This document shows positions 8,433-17,955 of a stretch of DNA of 64,000 nt, piece by piece. Below the pieces are notes generated by a model, which saw only the letters and a program-made list of their open reading frames with translations, did no database searches and was not told where the DNA came from. Positions within the stretch are counted from its first letter, which is position 1. Each line of letters starts with the position of its first letter. Origin of the DNA: Mycobacteriales bacterium (GTDB lineage: Bacteria; Actinomycetota; Actinomycetes; BP-191); assembly GCA_035714365.1 (NCBI GenBank), contig DASTMB010000037.1, positions 95,647 through 159,646 of the forward strand, read 5' to 3'. The position numbers and the translations under genes were made by a program.

Positions 8433-9484
8433 GCCGGGTGGGTGCCGACGAGGCGGGCGGTGCCGGTGCCGGCGACGACGCGGCCCGCGGCCCAGGCGTG
8501 GACGCCGTGGCGGGTCAGCACCGCGACCGCCCGGTCCTCGTCCTCGGGGCGGACCAGCGCCACCATGCCGACGCCGTTGTTGAACGTCCGCTCCAGCTCC
8601 GCCTCCTGCACCCCGCCGCGTTCGGCGATGAACCGGAACAGCGTCGGCAACGCCCACGTCCCCCGGTCCAGCTCGGCGTCGAGGCCCTCGGGGACGACGC
8701 GGGCGATGTTCGAGGCGAGGCCGCCGCCGGTGATGTGCGCGAACGCGTGCACCTCGACCTCCTCGACCAGCGCGAGGCACTGCCGCGCGTAGATCCGGGT
8801 CGGGGTCAGCAGGCACTCGCCGAGCGTCGTCTCCAGCTCCTCGACGTACCGGTCCAGCCGCATCCGGGCGGCGCCGAGGAGGGCGTGGCGGACCAGCGCG
8901 TAGCCGTTGCTGTGCAGGCCGGACGACGCCATCGCGACGATCACGTCGCCCTCGCGGACCCGGTCGCTGCCGAGCACCTCGTCGGCCTCGACCACGCCGA
9001 CGCCGGTCGCGGCCAGGTCATACGCGTGGTCGTCCATGATCCCGGGGTGCTCGGCGGTCTCGCCGCCGATGAGCGCGCACCGCGCCTGCCGGCACCCCTC
9101 GGCGATGCCGCCGACGATCTCGGCCATGCGCTCCGGAACGACCTTGCCGCAGGCGATGTAGTCGAGCAGGAACAGCGGCTCCGCGCCGCAGACGACCAGG
9201 TCGTCGACGACCATCGCGACCAGGTCGATGCCGACCGTGTCGTGGCGGTCCATCGCCTGCGCGACGGCGAGCTTGGTGCCGACGCCGTCGGTGCTGCTGG
9301 CCAGCAACGGCTTCCGGTACTTCGCGGTGTCCAGCGCGAAGAGCCCGGCGAAGCCGCCGAGGTCGCCGACGACCTCGGGCCGGGTCGCCTTCGCGACCTT
9401 CGCCTTCATCAGCTCGACGGCGCGCTCGCCCGCCTCGACGTCCACGCCGGCGGCGGCGTAGGTGGCCCGGCCCTCGATGTTCAT
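8429..9484 (-). CDS. purM: Phosphoribosylformylglycinamidine cyclo-ligase (AIR synthetase)
   Basis: The 351-residue ATP-dependent enzyme closes FGAM to AIR, step five of purine synthesis. Family features include TYAAAGVDVEAG at the N-terminus, SSTDGVGTKLAVA, GIDLVAMVVDDL, IGGETAEHPG and HITGGGLASNI. Length is usual. It lies 52 bases after purF on the same strand and is coupled to the lipoprotein gene downstream. Confidence 0.96.
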   Translation of the reverse strand: MNIEGRATYAAAGVDVEAGERAVELMKAKVAKATRPEVVGDLGGFAGLFALDTAKYRKPLLASSTDGVGTKLAVAQAMDRHDTVGIDLVAMVVDDLVVCGAEPLFLLDYIACGKVVPERMAEIVGGIAEGCRQARCALIGGETAEHPGIMDDHAYDLAATGVGVVEADEVLGSDRVREGDVIVAMASSGLHSNGYALVRHALLGAARMRLDRYVEELETTLGECLLTPTRIYARQCLALVEEVEVHAFAHITGGGLASNIARVVPEGLDAELDRGTWALPTLFRFIAERGGVQEAELERTFNNGVGMVALVRPEDEDRAVAVLTRHGVHAWAAGRVVAGTGTARLVGTHPA

Positions 9485-9536
9485 GACGGGGCCCCCGCGG
9501 CGGCGCGAGCGCGGCGAGCGGCGTCGTGGGGTGTTT

Positions 9537-11054
9537 TCACGGTCGGGCCAGGGCGCCGGTGGCGCCGTACCCCTCCAGCAGGGAGTCGGGGCCGGGGTCG
9601 CCGCCGTTCATCCCCTCGAGGAGGTGCTTGCCGAGCTGCTCCTCGGACGGCAGCTCGATCGGGTACGAGCCGTCGAAGCAGGCGCTGCACAGCCGCTCGC
9701 CCGGCAGCGTCGTCGCCTGGATCAGCCCGTCGAGCGATACGTACGCGAGCGAGTCGGCGCCGATGTGGGCGCGGATCTCCTCGAGCGTGGCGGCGTTGGC
9801 GATCAGCTCGGCCTTGGTCGCGAAGTCGATGCCGTAGAAGCACGGCCACTTCACCGGCGGCGAGGAGATCCGGACGTGGATCTCGCGGGCACCGGCCTCG
9901 CGCAGCATCCGAACCTGGGCGCGCTGGGTGTTGCCGCGCACGATCGAGTCGTCGACGACGACCAGGCTCTTGCCGCGGACGATGTCGCGGACCGGGTTGA
10001 GCTTCAGCCGGATGCCGAGCTGCCGGATCGTGTCCGACGGCTGGATGAACGTCCGGCCGACGTAGCGGTTCTTGACCAGGCCCTCGCCGTACGGGATGCC
10101 GCTCTGCTCGGCGTAGCCGATCGCGGCCGGGCCGCCCGACTCGGGCACCGGCATCACCAGGTCGGCGCCCTCGGCGGGCGCCTCGCGGGCGAGCTGGCGG
10201 CCGACCTCGACGCGGGTGGCGTGCACGCCGCGCCCGGCGATGGTGGTGTCCGGCCGGGCGAGGTACACGTACTCGAACAGGCAGCCCTTCGGCTGCGCCG
10301 GCGCCCAGGTGCGGGTGCGCACGCCCTCGCTGTCGATCGCGACCAGCTCGCCCGGCTCGATCTCGCGCAGGAACGACGCGCCGACGATGTCCAGCGCGGC
10401 CGTCTCGCTCGCCACGACCCAGCCGCGTTCGAGGCGGCCCAGCACGAGGGGGCGGACGCCGTTGCGGTCGCGGGCGGCGTAGAGGGTGCGCTCGTCCATG
10501 AACACCAGCGAGAACGCGCCCCGCAGCCGCGGCAGCACCTCCACCGCCGCCTCCTCGAGGGAGACGTCGGGGTTGGCGGCGAGCAGCGTCGTGATCAGGT
10601 CGCTGTCGGTCGTGGCGCCCATGTCGTCCTTGGCGCCGCCGGCGAGCTCGCGGTTGAGCTGGTGGGTGTTGGTGAGGTTGCCGTTGTGGCCGAGCGCGAT
10701 GCTGCCGTGCCCGCCGTGGATCTGCTTGAACGACGGCTGCGCGTTCTCGTACGTGCACGAGCCGGTGGTCGAGTACCGGGTGTGGCCGATGGCGAGGCCG
10801 CCGGACAGCGAGGCCAGCGTCGACTCGTCGAAGACCTGGGCGACCAGCCCGAGGTCCTTGTAGACGATGACGTTGCGGAAGTCGCTGACGGCGATGCCCG
10901 CCGCCTCCTGGCCCCGGTGCTGGAGGGCGTAGAGGCCGTAGTACGTGAGCTTGGCGACCTCCTCCCCGGGTGCCCAGACACCGAAGACGCCGCAGGCATC
11001 CTTGGGGGGCTGCTCGTCGGGGATCGGCTCGTTCGACGGGTGGCGGTCGGCCAC
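9537..11054 (-). CDS. purF: Amidophosphoribosyltransferase
   Basis: The 505-residue enzyme commits PRPP to purine synthesis by making phosphoribosylamine from glutamine. A 20-residue propeptide precedes the N-terminal nucleophile Cys21 (DACGVFGVW). The Ntn glutaminase domain (GLYALQHRGQEAAGI) is followed by the PRTase domain with the PRPP loop VVVDDSIVRGNT. Cysteines in KWPCFYG and RLCSACFDG fit the Fe-S cluster form of B. subtilis-type PurF. GTG start at 11054 with a GAGGAG Shine-Dalgarno. Confidence 0.96.
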   Translation of the reverse strand: MADRHPSNEPIPDEQPPKDACGVFGVWAPGEEVAKLTYYGLYALQHRGQEAAGIAVSDFRNVIVYKDLGLVAQVFDESTLASLSGGLAIGHTRYSTTGSCTYENAQPSFKQIHGGHGSIALGHNGNLTNTHQLNRELAGGAKDDMGATTDSDLITTLLAANPDVSLEEAAVEVLPRLRGAFSLVFMDERTLYAARDRNGVRPLVLGRLERGWVVASETAALDIVGASFLREIEPGELVAIDSEGVRTRTWAPAQPKGCLFEYVYLARPDTTIAGRGVHATRVEVGRQLAREAPAEGADLVMPVPESGGPAAIGYAEQSGIPYGEGLVKNRYVGRTFIQPSDTIRQLGIRLKLNPVRDIVRGKSLVVVDDSIVRGNTQRAQVRMLREAGAREIHVRISSPPVKWPCFYGIDFATKAELIANAATLEEIRAHIGADSLAYVSLDGLIQATTLPGERLCSACFDGSYPIELPSEEQLGKHLLEGMNGGDPGPDSLLEGYGATGALARP

Positions 11055-11125
11055 TCGGCGCTCCTCGTGTCGCGGGCGGGGAAGCCGTGCGGTTCAGTGT
11101 ACCGAGTCCCGGGTAGAGGTTGGGG

Positions 11126-11425
11126 TCAGACCTGCCGATCCCACCACTTCGCCCGGTCCTCGACCCACTCCCAGAACCACCCGGGCAGCGTGCCGTCGTG
11201 GTCGAACTCGAAGCGTTCCTGCTCGGAGAACCGCTCCGCCGCCTCGGTGACCGCGCTCATGATCGACGCGCGGCCCCGCCGCTCGATGCGCGCCCCCTCG
11301 TACATCTTGACGACGTCGCGCGGGCGCGCCCAGGCCCGCCACAGCCAGTAGAAGCGCCCCCTGGCCCGCCGCTCCGCCTGCGGGCGCACCGCCTCGAGCA
11401 CGCGCCGTTCGAACGGCTCGGTCAC
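11126..11425 (-). CDS. Small conserved protein, paralogue A
   Basis: A 99-residue protein starting [16 protein letters not shown], with the motif GTLPGWFWEWVED near the C-terminus. Its GTG overlaps the stop of the neighbouring 85-residue gene (GTGA), which has a matching layout: [16 protein letters not shown] at the start and [13 protein letters not shown] at the end. The two are tandem paralogues about 30-35% alike by eye. The function is unknown; the C-terminal GTLP-xG-FWE box is the shared signature. Confidence 0.7.
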   Translation of the reverse strand: MTEPFERRVLEAVRPQAERRARGRFYWLWRAWARPRDVVKMYEGARIERRGRASIMSAVTEAAERFSEQERFEFDHDGTLPGWFWEWVEDRAKWWDRQV

Positions 11426-11679
11426 CGCAGCACCTTCTCCCAGAACCCGGCCGGCAGCGTCCCGTCGCGCTCGAACGCCGCCCGCTCCCCCTCCGTGAAC
11501 GCCGCCGCGGCGGCGGCCACGGCGCGTTCGACCGCGACCGGGTCCTTCCGCCGCGTGGGCGTCCACCGGTCGCGCGGGATCGCCGCGAACAGCACGCTGG
11601 TCACGTAGTAGAGGGGGCCGCGGGTGCGCCGGTCGATCTCCGGCCGCAGCGCCGCGACGACGCGTTCGGGGAACGTCAT
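11422..11679 (-). CDS. Small conserved protein, paralogue B
   Basis: An 85-residue product ([18 protein letters not shown]) whose start overlaps the stop of the maleylpyruvate isomerase-like gene (ATGA) and whose stop overlaps paralogue A (GTGA). The middle contains a hydrophobic [12 protein letters not shown] segment. The [20 protein letters not shown] box aligns with FSEQERFEFDHDGTLPGWFW in paralogue A. The three genes are translationally coupled between purL and purF. Confidence 0.7.
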   Translation of the reverse strand: MTFPERVVAALRPEIDRRTRGPLYYVTSVLFAAIPRDRWTPTRRKDPVAVERAVAAAAAAFTEGERAAFERDGTLPAGFWEKVLR

Positions 11680-12464
11680 CCGATCACCGGCAGCAGCCCG
11701 GTCAGGTCGGCGCGCTCGCCGGACGCCGAGACGCGCCCGGTGGCGACCGCCTCCGCGAACGCCAGCCGTCCCGACGCCAGCTCCACGAACGTCACCGCGT
11801 CGGCCTCCACGACGTTCGGCGGGGTGCCGCGGGTGTGCCGCGGCCCGGCGACGCACTGCACGGCCACGTGCCCCGGCACCCGGACCTCGACGGAGCGGCC
11901 GGGCGCGGCGCGTTCGAGGAGCGCGGCGAGGATGCGGACGACGACCCGCAACGCCGCGGGGTCCGGCGTCTCCGGCACGCCGGTCGCGGCGCGCAGGTCC
12001 AGGCCGTGCACGACGCCCTCGACGCAGCGGGTGACGAGGAAGTCGCCGAACGGCAGCGACCCGAGCCGTGCCTTCGCGACCGTGTGCGCGAGGTCGGCGC
12101 CGTCGAGCGCGGCGAGCGCGCCGGCGGCCATGGTGTCGAGCTCCGCGCGCAGGTCGGCGGGCGAACGCCCGGCCGCGACGTCGGCGGCGCGGCGGGCGAC
12201 GTCGGGGGCGACGGTGACCATCGACGTGAGGTAGCGGACGACGTCGGTCTCGGCCCGGCCGGGCGCGGCGGAGGCGGCGTAGCGGGTGACCGCCTCGGCG
12301 GTGCGGGCGGTGTGCGCGACCAGCTCGGCGACCGTCCACTCCCCGAGCCGGGTCGGGCGGGTGAACGCCTCGTCCGGCAGGCCGGCGACCGCCGCGCGCA
12401 GCAGCGTGTACTGGCCGCGCACGCCCTCGCGCGCGTCCTCGTGGGCCGGCAGCCGCAGCGGCAT
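11676..12464 (-). CDS. Maleylpyruvate isomerase (mycothiol-dependent) family / sterol-carrier-like protein
   Basis: The 262-residue protein has an N-terminal DinB/MDMPI four-helix domain: [21 protein letters not shown] supplies the conserved metal-binding His. A C-terminal SCP-like domain follows from about residue 170 ([14 protein letters not shown]...[15 protein letters not shown]). Family members use mycothiol as a cofactor or scaffold; the substrate here is unknown. The start codon shares one base with the purL stop (TGATG). A protein of this family also accompanies pur genes in Streptomyces. Confidence 0.78.
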   Translation of the reverse strand: MPLRLPAHEDAREGVRGQYTLLRAAVAGLPDEAFTRPTRLGEWTVAELVAHTARTAEAVTRYAASAAPGRAETDVVRYLTSMVTVAPDVARRAADVAAGRSPADLRAELDTMAAGALAALDGADLAHTVAKARLGSLPFGDFLVTRCVEGVVHGLDLRAATGVPETPDPAALRVVVRILAALLERAAPGRSVEVRVPGHVAVQCVAGPRHTRGTPPNVVEADAVTFVELASGRLAFAEAVATGRVSASGERADLTGLLPVIG

Positions 12465-14671
12465 CAGCCGAACAGCCGCGGCAGCGTGCCCTCCCACGCC
12501 GCCCGCAGCTCGGCCAGCGGGACGGTGAACTGCCCCTGCACCTCCAGCTCGTCGCCGACCACGACGCCGATCCGGGCGCACGGGAAGCCGCGCACGTCGC
12601 ACATCTCGGTGAACCGCAGCTCCTCGCTGCGCGGCACCGCGACGACCGCGCGCGCCGCCGACTCCGAGAACAGCCAGACGAACGGGTCGACCCCGTCCGG
12701 CGGCACGATCCGCGCGCCGTGCCCGCCGCGCAGGCAGGACTCGACCAGCGCCTGCGCCAGCCCGCCGTCGGCGAGGTCGTGGGCGGCGGTCAGCATGCCG
12801 TCGCGGGAGCCGGCGACGAGGATCTCCGCCAGCGCGCGCTCGGCGGCGAAGTCGACGCGCGGCGGCTGCCCGCCGAGGTGCCGGTGCACCGCCCACGCCC
12901 ACTCCGACCCGCCGAACTCGTCGCGCGTCTCGCCGAGCAGCAGCAGCGCGTCGCCCTCGTCGCTGAACGCCATCGGCGTGCGGCGGGCGACGTCGTCGAG
13001 GACGCCGAGGATGCCGACGACCGGCGTCGGGTTGATCGCGACGTCGCCGGTCTGGTTGTAGAACGACACGTTCCCGCCGATGACCGGCGTGCCCATCGCG
13101 GCGCAGCCGTCGGCGAGGCCGCGCACCGCCTCCGCGAACTGCCACATCACCTCGGGGTCCTCCGGCGAGCCGAAGTTCAGGCAGTCGGTGGCGGCGATGG
13201 GCGTGGCGCCGGTGGCCGCGACGTTGCGGCAGGCCTCGGCGAGCGCGAGCTGGGCGCCGGCGTACGGGTCCAGCCGGGTGTAGCGGCCGTTGCCGTCGAG
13301 GCTGAGCGCGACGCCGGACCCGCTCTCGGTCAGCCGCACCACGCCGGCGTCCTCCGGCGGGGCGAGCACGGTGTTGCCCTGCACGTAGCGGTCGTACTGG
13401 TCGGTGACCCAGCGCTTGGACGCGAGGTTCGGCGAGGCGACGAGCGCCAGCAGCGTCGCGCGCAGCTCGTCGCCCGTCGCCGGCCGGGGGAGGCGGTCCG
13501 GCGTGTCCGCCCGCAACGCGTCCAGGTCGCGCGGGCGGGCCGTCGGCCGCTCGTAGACCGGGCCCTCGTCGGCCAGCGCGCGGGGCGGCACGTCGACCAC
13601 GACCTCGCCGTGCCAGGTGATGACCAGCCGGTCGCCGGAGGTGACCTCGCCGATCGGCGTCGCCAGCGCGCCCCAGCGGCGGCAGGTCGCCAGCACCTCG
13701 TCCAGGTGCTCCGGCCGCACGATCGCGAGCATCCGCTCCTGCGACTCGCTCGCCAGCACCTCGGTCGCCGTCATCGACGGCTCGCGCAACGGCACCCGGT
13801 CCAGCTCGACCCGCATCCCGCCCGATCCCTTGGCGGCGGTCTCGCTCGTCGCGCAGGTGAGGCCCGCGCCGCCGAGGTCCTGGATGCCGGTGACCAGGCG
13901 GCGTTCGTAGAGCTCCAGGCAGCACTCGATGAGGACCTTCTCGGTGAACGGGTCGCCCACCTGGACCGCGGGCCGCCGCGACTCGCTGCCCTCCTCGAAC
14001 GTCGCGCTGGCCAGCACGCTCACGCCGCCGATGCCGTCGCGGCCGGTCTTCGCGCCGATCAGCACGACGACGTTCCCCTCGCCGGTGGCGGCCGCGAGGT
14101 GCAGCCGCTCGACGGGCAGCACGCCGAGGCAGAGGGCGTTGACGAGCGGGTTGCCGGCGTAGGACGGGTCGAACGCGATCTCGCCGCCGACGTTGGGCAG
14201 GCCGAGGCAGTTGCCGTAGCCGCCGACGCCGGCGACGACGCCGTCGACCAGGCCGCGCGTGCCCGGCGCCTCCGCGTCGCCGAACCGCAGCGAGTCCATC
14301 ACCGCCACCGGCCGCGCGCCCATCGCGAGGATGTCGCGGACGATGCCGCCGACGCCGGTCGCCGCGCCCTGGTACGGCTCCACGAAGCTCGGGTGGTTGT
14401 GGCTCTCCACCTTGAACGTCACCGCGAGGCCGTCGCCCACGTCGATCACGCCGGCGTTCTCCCCGATGCCGGCGAGCACCCGCGGGTGCTCGACCGCCGC
14501 GTCGCCGAACCGGCGCAGGTGGACCTTGCTGCTCTTGTACGAGCAGTGCTCGCTCCACATGATCGAGAACATCGCCAGCTCCTCGTCCGTCGGCCGGCGG
14601 CCGAGGATGTCGAGGATGCGGGCGTACTCGTCGTCCTTGAGGCCGAGCTCGGCGTAGGGCTGCGTGTCCAC
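12464..14671 (-). CDS. purL: Phosphoribosylformylglycinamidine synthase, large subunit
   Basis: The 735-residue small-type PurL (no fused glutaminase) uses ATP and PurQ-derived ammonia to convert FGAR to FGAM. Signatures include [44 protein letters not shown] and [12 protein letters not shown]. It needs PurQ and PurS, both encoded upstream on the same strand, though a membrane protein gene sits between purQ and purL. GTG start at 14671. Confidence 0.97.
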   Translation of the reverse strand: MDTQPYAELGLKDDEYARILDILGRRPTDEELAMFSIMWSEHCSYKSSKVHLRRFGDAAVEHPRVLAGIGENAGVIDVGDGLAVTFKVESHNHPSFVEPYQGAATGVGGIVRDILAMGARPVAVMDSLRFGDAEAPGTRGLVDGVVAGVGGYGNCLGLPNVGGEIAFDPSYAGNPLVNALCLGVLPVERLHLAAATGEGNVVVLIGAKTGRDGIGGVSVLASATFEEGSESRRPAVQVGDPFTEKVLIECCLELYERRLVTGIQDLGGAGLTCATSETAAKGSGGMRVELDRVPLREPSMTATEVLASESQERMLAIVRPEHLDEVLATCRRWGALATPIGEVTSGDRLVITWHGEVVVDVPPRALADEGPVYERPTARPRDLDALRADTPDRLPRPATGDELRATLLALVASPNLASKRWVTDQYDRYVQGNTVLAPPEDAGVVRLTESGSGVALSLDGNGRYTRLDPYAGAQLALAEACRNVAATGATPIAATDCLNFGSPEDPEVMWQFAEAVRGLADGCAAMGTPVIGGNVSFYNQTGDVAINPTPVVGILGVLDDVARRTPMAFSDEGDALLLLGETRDEFGGSEWAWAVHRHLGGQPPRVDFAAERALAEILVAGSRDGMLTAAHDLADGGLAQALVESCLRGGHGARIVPPDGVDPFVWLFSESAARAVVAVPRSEELRFTEMCDVRGFPCARIGVVVGDELEVQGQFTVPLAELRAAWEGTLPRLFG

Positions 14672-14680
14672 GCCCCCAGC

Positions 14681-15475
14681 CTAGAGGGGGTCCGGACCGG
14701 TCCGCCGCCAGCCGAGGACGCCGCAGAGGCCGACGCCGAGCGCGTTGGCGACGCCGTGCGTCGCCGCCATCTGCCGCAGCGTCGGGTGCGCGAAGCCCAT
14801 CGCCTCGCCGGCCGCCCACCACATCGCGAACGCCATGGTCAGCGGCAGCGCGAGCGCCGCCACGACGAGGAACGCGTTGGGCCGCAGCCGCAGCAGCACC
14901 ACCGACGTCGCGAGCAGCCCGCCGGTGAGCACCGTCGCCCCGGCCAGCTCGACGTACTCGCCGGTGAAGAACCCCACGAACGTCAGCGCCGTCCCCGCCG
15001 GCACCGCCCACGCGGCGACCGAGGCGGTCCGGCTGCCCGCCGCGCGCGCGGTGTGCGCCGCCACGAGCACCGCCGCGAACGCCGCGAAGTGGAAGTGCGC
15101 GACCGTCAGCCCGTGGATCGCGAGCGGGAACCCGGCCAGCTCCGCGCCGGCGCGTTCGGACAGCAGCGAGGACGCGGCGATCACCAGCGACGCCCCGGCG
15201 AACGCCGCCGCCATCTCCGCCGTGCCGAGGCGGCGTTCGCGCAGCAGCCGCAGCAGGGCGAGGACCGCGACGGCCGCGCAGCCGAGCGCGTACGGGACGG
15301 CCAGCGCGACCGCGAGCGGCCCGCGCGGCAGCAGCAGTGCCCAGCCGGCGGCGAGCGCGGCGGCCGGCCAGATCGGCACCAGCCGCCCGGCGCCGGGCGT
15401 GGCGAGCAGCCGCAGGCCGAGCGGCACGACCACCGCCATGCCGAGCACCGCGAGGACGCCGACGAGACCGGGCAC
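14681..15475 (-). CDS. YndJ-like polytopic membrane protein
   Basis: The 264-residue product is almost entirely hydrophobic, with about seven to eight membrane spans. The conserved-looking stretches [17 protein letters not shown] and [16 protein letters not shown] resemble YndJ-family membrane proteins. The function is unknown. It lies six bases after purQ and nine before purL, so it is almost certainly co-transcribed with both. GTG start at 15475. Confidence 0.65.
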   Translation of the reverse strand: MPGLVGVLAVLGMAVVVPLGLRLLATPGAGRLVPIWPAAALAAGWALLLPRGPLAVALAVPYALGCAAVAVLALLRLLRERRLGTAEMAAAFAGASLVIAASSLLSERAGAELAGFPLAIHGLTVAHFHFAAFAAVLVAAHTARAAGSRTASVAAWAVPAGTALTFVGFFTGEYVELAGATVLTGGLLATSVVLLRLRPNAFLVVAALALPLTMAFAMWWAAGEAMGFAHPTLRQMAATHGVANALGVGLCGVLGWRRTGPDPL

Positions 15476-15481
15476 GGGGGG

Positions 15482-16162
15482 CTAGACGCGGGCGGTGAGG
15501 GTGTCGAGGACGCTGGTGAAGAAGCCGAGGCCGTCGGTGCCCGGGCCGGTCAGCGCCTCGACCGCGTGCTCGGGGTGCGGCATCAGGCCGACGACGTTGC
15601 CGGCCTCGTTGGCGATGCCCGCGATGTCGCGGAGGGAGCCGTTCGGGTTGCCGTCGAGGTAGCGCGCGACGACCCGGCCCTCGGCCTCCAGCGCGTCGAG
15701 GGTGCGCTCGTCCGCGTAGTACCGGCCCTCGCCGTTCTTGAGGACGATCGTCACCTCCTGCCCCTCCGTGTACGCCGTCGTCCATGCGGTCTTCGCGCAC
15801 TCGATGCGCAGCCGCTGGTCGAGGCAGGTGAAGCGGCGCTCGGCGTTGCGCAGCAGCGCGCCCGGCAGCAGGTGCGACTCGCAGAGGACCTGGAAGCCGT
15901 TGCAGATGCCGAGCACCGGGCCGCCGGCCCGCGCGTGCTCGATCACCGCCTCCATCACCGGCGAGAACCGCGCGATCGCGCCGCAGCGCAGGTAGTCGCC
16001 GTAGGAGAACCCGCCCGGCAGCACCACCGCGTCGACCCCGTGCAACGACGCGTCCGCGTGCCACAGCGGCACCGCCTCGGCACCCGCGAGCGCCACGGCG
16101 CGCAGGGCGTCGCGGTCGTCGAGCGACCCGGGGAACGTCACGACGCCGACGCGGGCGGTCAT
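15482..16162 (-). CDS. purQ: Phosphoribosylformylglycinamidine synthase, glutaminase subunit
   Basis: The 226-residue class I glutamine amidotransferase feeds ammonia to PurL. The nucleophile elbow [15 protein letters not shown] contains the catalytic Cys, and the C-terminal His-Glu pair is in [10 protein letters not shown]. The oxyanion region [14 protein letters not shown] is typical. The ATG at 16162 gives normal length; a longer in-frame extension is antisense to the divergent secreted-protein gene. Confidence 0.96.
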   Translation of the reverse strand: MTARVGVVTFPGSLDDRDALRAVALAGAEAVPLWHADASLHGVDAVVLPGGFSYGDYLRCGAIARFSPVMEAVIEHARAGGPVLGICNGFQVLCESHLLPGALLRNAERRFTCLDQRLRIECAKTAWTTAYTEGQEVTIVLKNGEGRYYADERTLDALEAEGRVVARYLDGNPNGSLRDIAGIANEAGNVVGLMPHPEHAVEALTGPGTDGLGFFTSVLDTLTARV

Positions 16163-16298
16163 GGCGGGGCTCCTGTCCGTGCGGAGGCGGTGACCCCAGG
16201 GTACCTGCCGCCCCGGGAGAAGACTCTGGACTCCGCGCCCGCGAGCCCCCACAATCCCGGCAGAACGCCCCGCGCCCCCTACCCCGCCGAGGACCCCC

Positions 16299-16850
16299 GT
16301 GCCGCTCCGCCGAGCCGTCGCCGCCGCCGCGGTCGCCGTCGGCCTGCTCGCGGGCAGCGCCGCCGCCGACAGCAGCGTCGCGCTGGACGGGCGCAAGCGG
16401 GTGCGCGCGACGTTCCAGGGCACCGTCAGCAACGCCGCGGTGGCCGTCGGCCCGGACAGCGTCCGCATCGACGCCGACCCGACCGAGCCGCGGCCGAGCG
16501 ACTGCGTGCCCGGCTCGTGCGACACCACCAAGCTGCGGCTGACGTTGCCGAAGGGGCACAGCAAGGGCTGGTTCGAGGTCAAGGTGACCGCGCCCCGGAC
16601 GCTGCACCTGGCGCTCGCGGTCCTCGACGCGAAGAACCGCACCATGCAGTGGACCGACCCGGTCGGCAACGGCCAGGTGGTCGGCGAGTGCTGCGGGACG
16701 ATCCCGACGACGTACACGCTGACGCTGTCGAAGGCGCGGATGGACCCGGGGACGTACTCGATCGTCGTCTACGACCGGGGCGGCTTCGGCAGCTTCACCG
16801 GCACCGTCGACTTCCACGCGCTGCCGAAGGACCGGCCGCAGAAGCACTAG
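16299..16850 (+). CDS. Secreted protein, PPC-like
   Basis: The 183-residue product starts at a GTG and has a signal peptide ([20 protein letters not shown], cleaved after AAA near residue 23). The mature domain has [10 protein letters not shown], a CC pair (GECCGTIP) and beta-sandwich-like strands ([31 protein letters not shown]). Layout resembles the protein at 6565. It is the only plus-strand gene within the purS-purF interval and separates purS from purQ. Confidence 0.65.
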   Translation: MPLRRAVAAAAVAVGLLAGSAAADSSVALDGRKRVRATFQGTVSNAAVAVGPDSVRIDADPTEPRPSDCVPGSCDTTKLRLTLPKGHSKGWFEVKVTAPRTLHLALAVLDAKNRTMQWTDPVGNGQVVGECCGTIPTTYTLTLSKARMDPGTYSIVVYDRGGFGSFTGTVDFHALPKDRPQKH

Positions 16851-16855
16851 CCCGG

Positions 16856-17599
16856 CTAGCGGTAGCCGGCCGCCCGCAGCGCGGCCAGCGCCGCCGCGTC
16901 GCCGTCGTCCACGATCCGCTTCGCGTCCGTGCAGCCGCGGAACGCCTCGCTCCCCGGGATGTCCGCGCACGCCGCCAGCTCCACCTTGCGTGCCAGCAGC
17001 TCGTCCTCGGCGGTGAGGTCGGTGCTGCCCGCGTGCCAGAGCTCGTGCGCGAGCTCGGGCAGCAGGAACCCCTTGAACTGCCCGCCCCCGCGCAGGAACG
17101 CGTCGCTGACGAGGACGCGCGGCGGCGACCCCGCGACGGTCGTGGTGAGCTCGCCGGTGCGGCCGAAGTTGGCAAAGCTGACGACCGCGCCCTGCCGGGC
17201 CAGCAGCACGATCCGGTCGGCCAGCCGGGCGCCGTACGGGCCGACGCCGGCGATCCGCTTGCACAGCCCGCGCAGCACCTCGGTGAGCAGCGGCCCGGTC
17301 TCCGGCCCGCCCTGCACCCGCAGCCCGCGCACCACGCCGCAGTCGACCGGCGCCAGCGGCGCCTCCGGCAGCGTCACCCGCCCCACCGTGTGCGACTGCT
17401 GGCCCGCGAGCGACGGGGAACGCCGCTCGTACAGCGGCTGCTCCGTGAACCGTGCGATGCCGACGACCGCGACCACCGCCACGGCGACGAACGCCACCAG
17501 CGCCACGACGGCGCCGATCGCGAACCACCGCGGCAGCCTCGGCCACGGGCGCTTGACCGCCGGCCGCCGCCCCTGTCCGACGAGGGGCGGCTCGGTCAC
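16856..17599 (-). CDS. Membrane-anchored HExxH putative metalloprotease
   Basis: The 247-residue protein has a proline-rich cytoplasmic head, one membrane span at about residues 25-50 and an extracytoplasmic domain. That domain carries [12 protein letters not shown]: His185, Glu186 and His189 form a zincin HExxH motif, and acidic residues near 199-200 could supply the third ligand. Four or more cysteines suggest disulphides outside the cell. Its GTG overlaps the purS stop (GTGA), so it is translationally coupled to a purine gene. The substrate is unknown. Confidence 0.65.
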   Translation of the reverse strand: MTEPPLVGQGRRPAVKRPWPRLPRWFAIGAVVALVAFVAVAVVAVVGIARFTEQPLYERRSPSLAGQQSHTVGRVTLPEAPLAPVDCGVVRGLRVQGGPETGPLLTEVLRGLCKRIAGVGPYGARLADRIVLLARQGAVVSFANFGRTGELTTTVAGSPPRVLVSDAFLRGGGQFKGFLLPELAHELWHAGSTDLTAEDELLARKVELAACADIPGSEAFRGCTDAKRIVDDGDAAALAALRAAGYR

Positions 17600-17841
17600 C
17601 CCTCGACCTTGACCGTGAAGTCCTCGATGACCGGGTTGGCGAGCAGCTTCTCCGCCATGGCGCGGACGTCGGCGAGGCGGGTGTCGTCGACGTCGCCGTC
17701 GACGTCGATCTCGAAGTGCTTGCCGACGCGCACGCCCCGGACGCCGGTGAAGCCGAGGCTCGGCAGCGCGTTCGCGACCGCCTGACCCTGCGGGTCGAGG
17801 ATCTCCGGCTTCAGGGTGACGTCGACGACGACGCGCGGCAC
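17596..17841 (-). CDS. purS: Phosphoribosylformylglycinamidine synthase subunit PurS
   Basis: An 81-residue ferredoxin-like protein ([37 protein letters not shown]) that bridges PurL and PurQ in the FGAM synthase complex. Length and the LDPQG motif are standard. Unlike most genomes, purQ does not follow directly: a coupled protease gene and an opposite-strand gene intervene. Confidence 0.95.
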   Translation of the reverse strand: MPRVVVDVTLKPEILDPQGQAVANALPSLGFTGVRGVRVGKHFEIDVDGDVDDTRLADVRAMAEKLLANPVIEDFTVKVEG

Positions 17842-17955
17842 GGCGGGCTCCCTACGGGGGTCGGCGGTACGCCAACCCTACCGGGCGCCGCCGTAAGGGC
17901 AGCGGGTCCTGGACGTGTAGTGGGAGCCACGACCGCTCGTCCCCGGGAGGAACCC

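Noticed and set aside
16200..16300. Purine or other riboswitch upstream of purQ or the pur genes
   Set aside because: No recognisable aptamer consensus in any pur leader; the divergent gap is short and GC-rich.
11676..17546. Minus-strand open frame of 1956 codons across purL, the YndJ-like gene and purQ
   Set aside because: Only the last part (the MDMPI-like gene) is real. The rest is a shadow frame kept open by high GC, with Arg/Gly/Ala-rich nonsense sequence.
12719..17785. Plus-strand open frame of 1688 codons
   Set aside because: Antisense shadow of purL, purQ and purS with Arg/Val/Asp-biased composition, no domain and no start signal.
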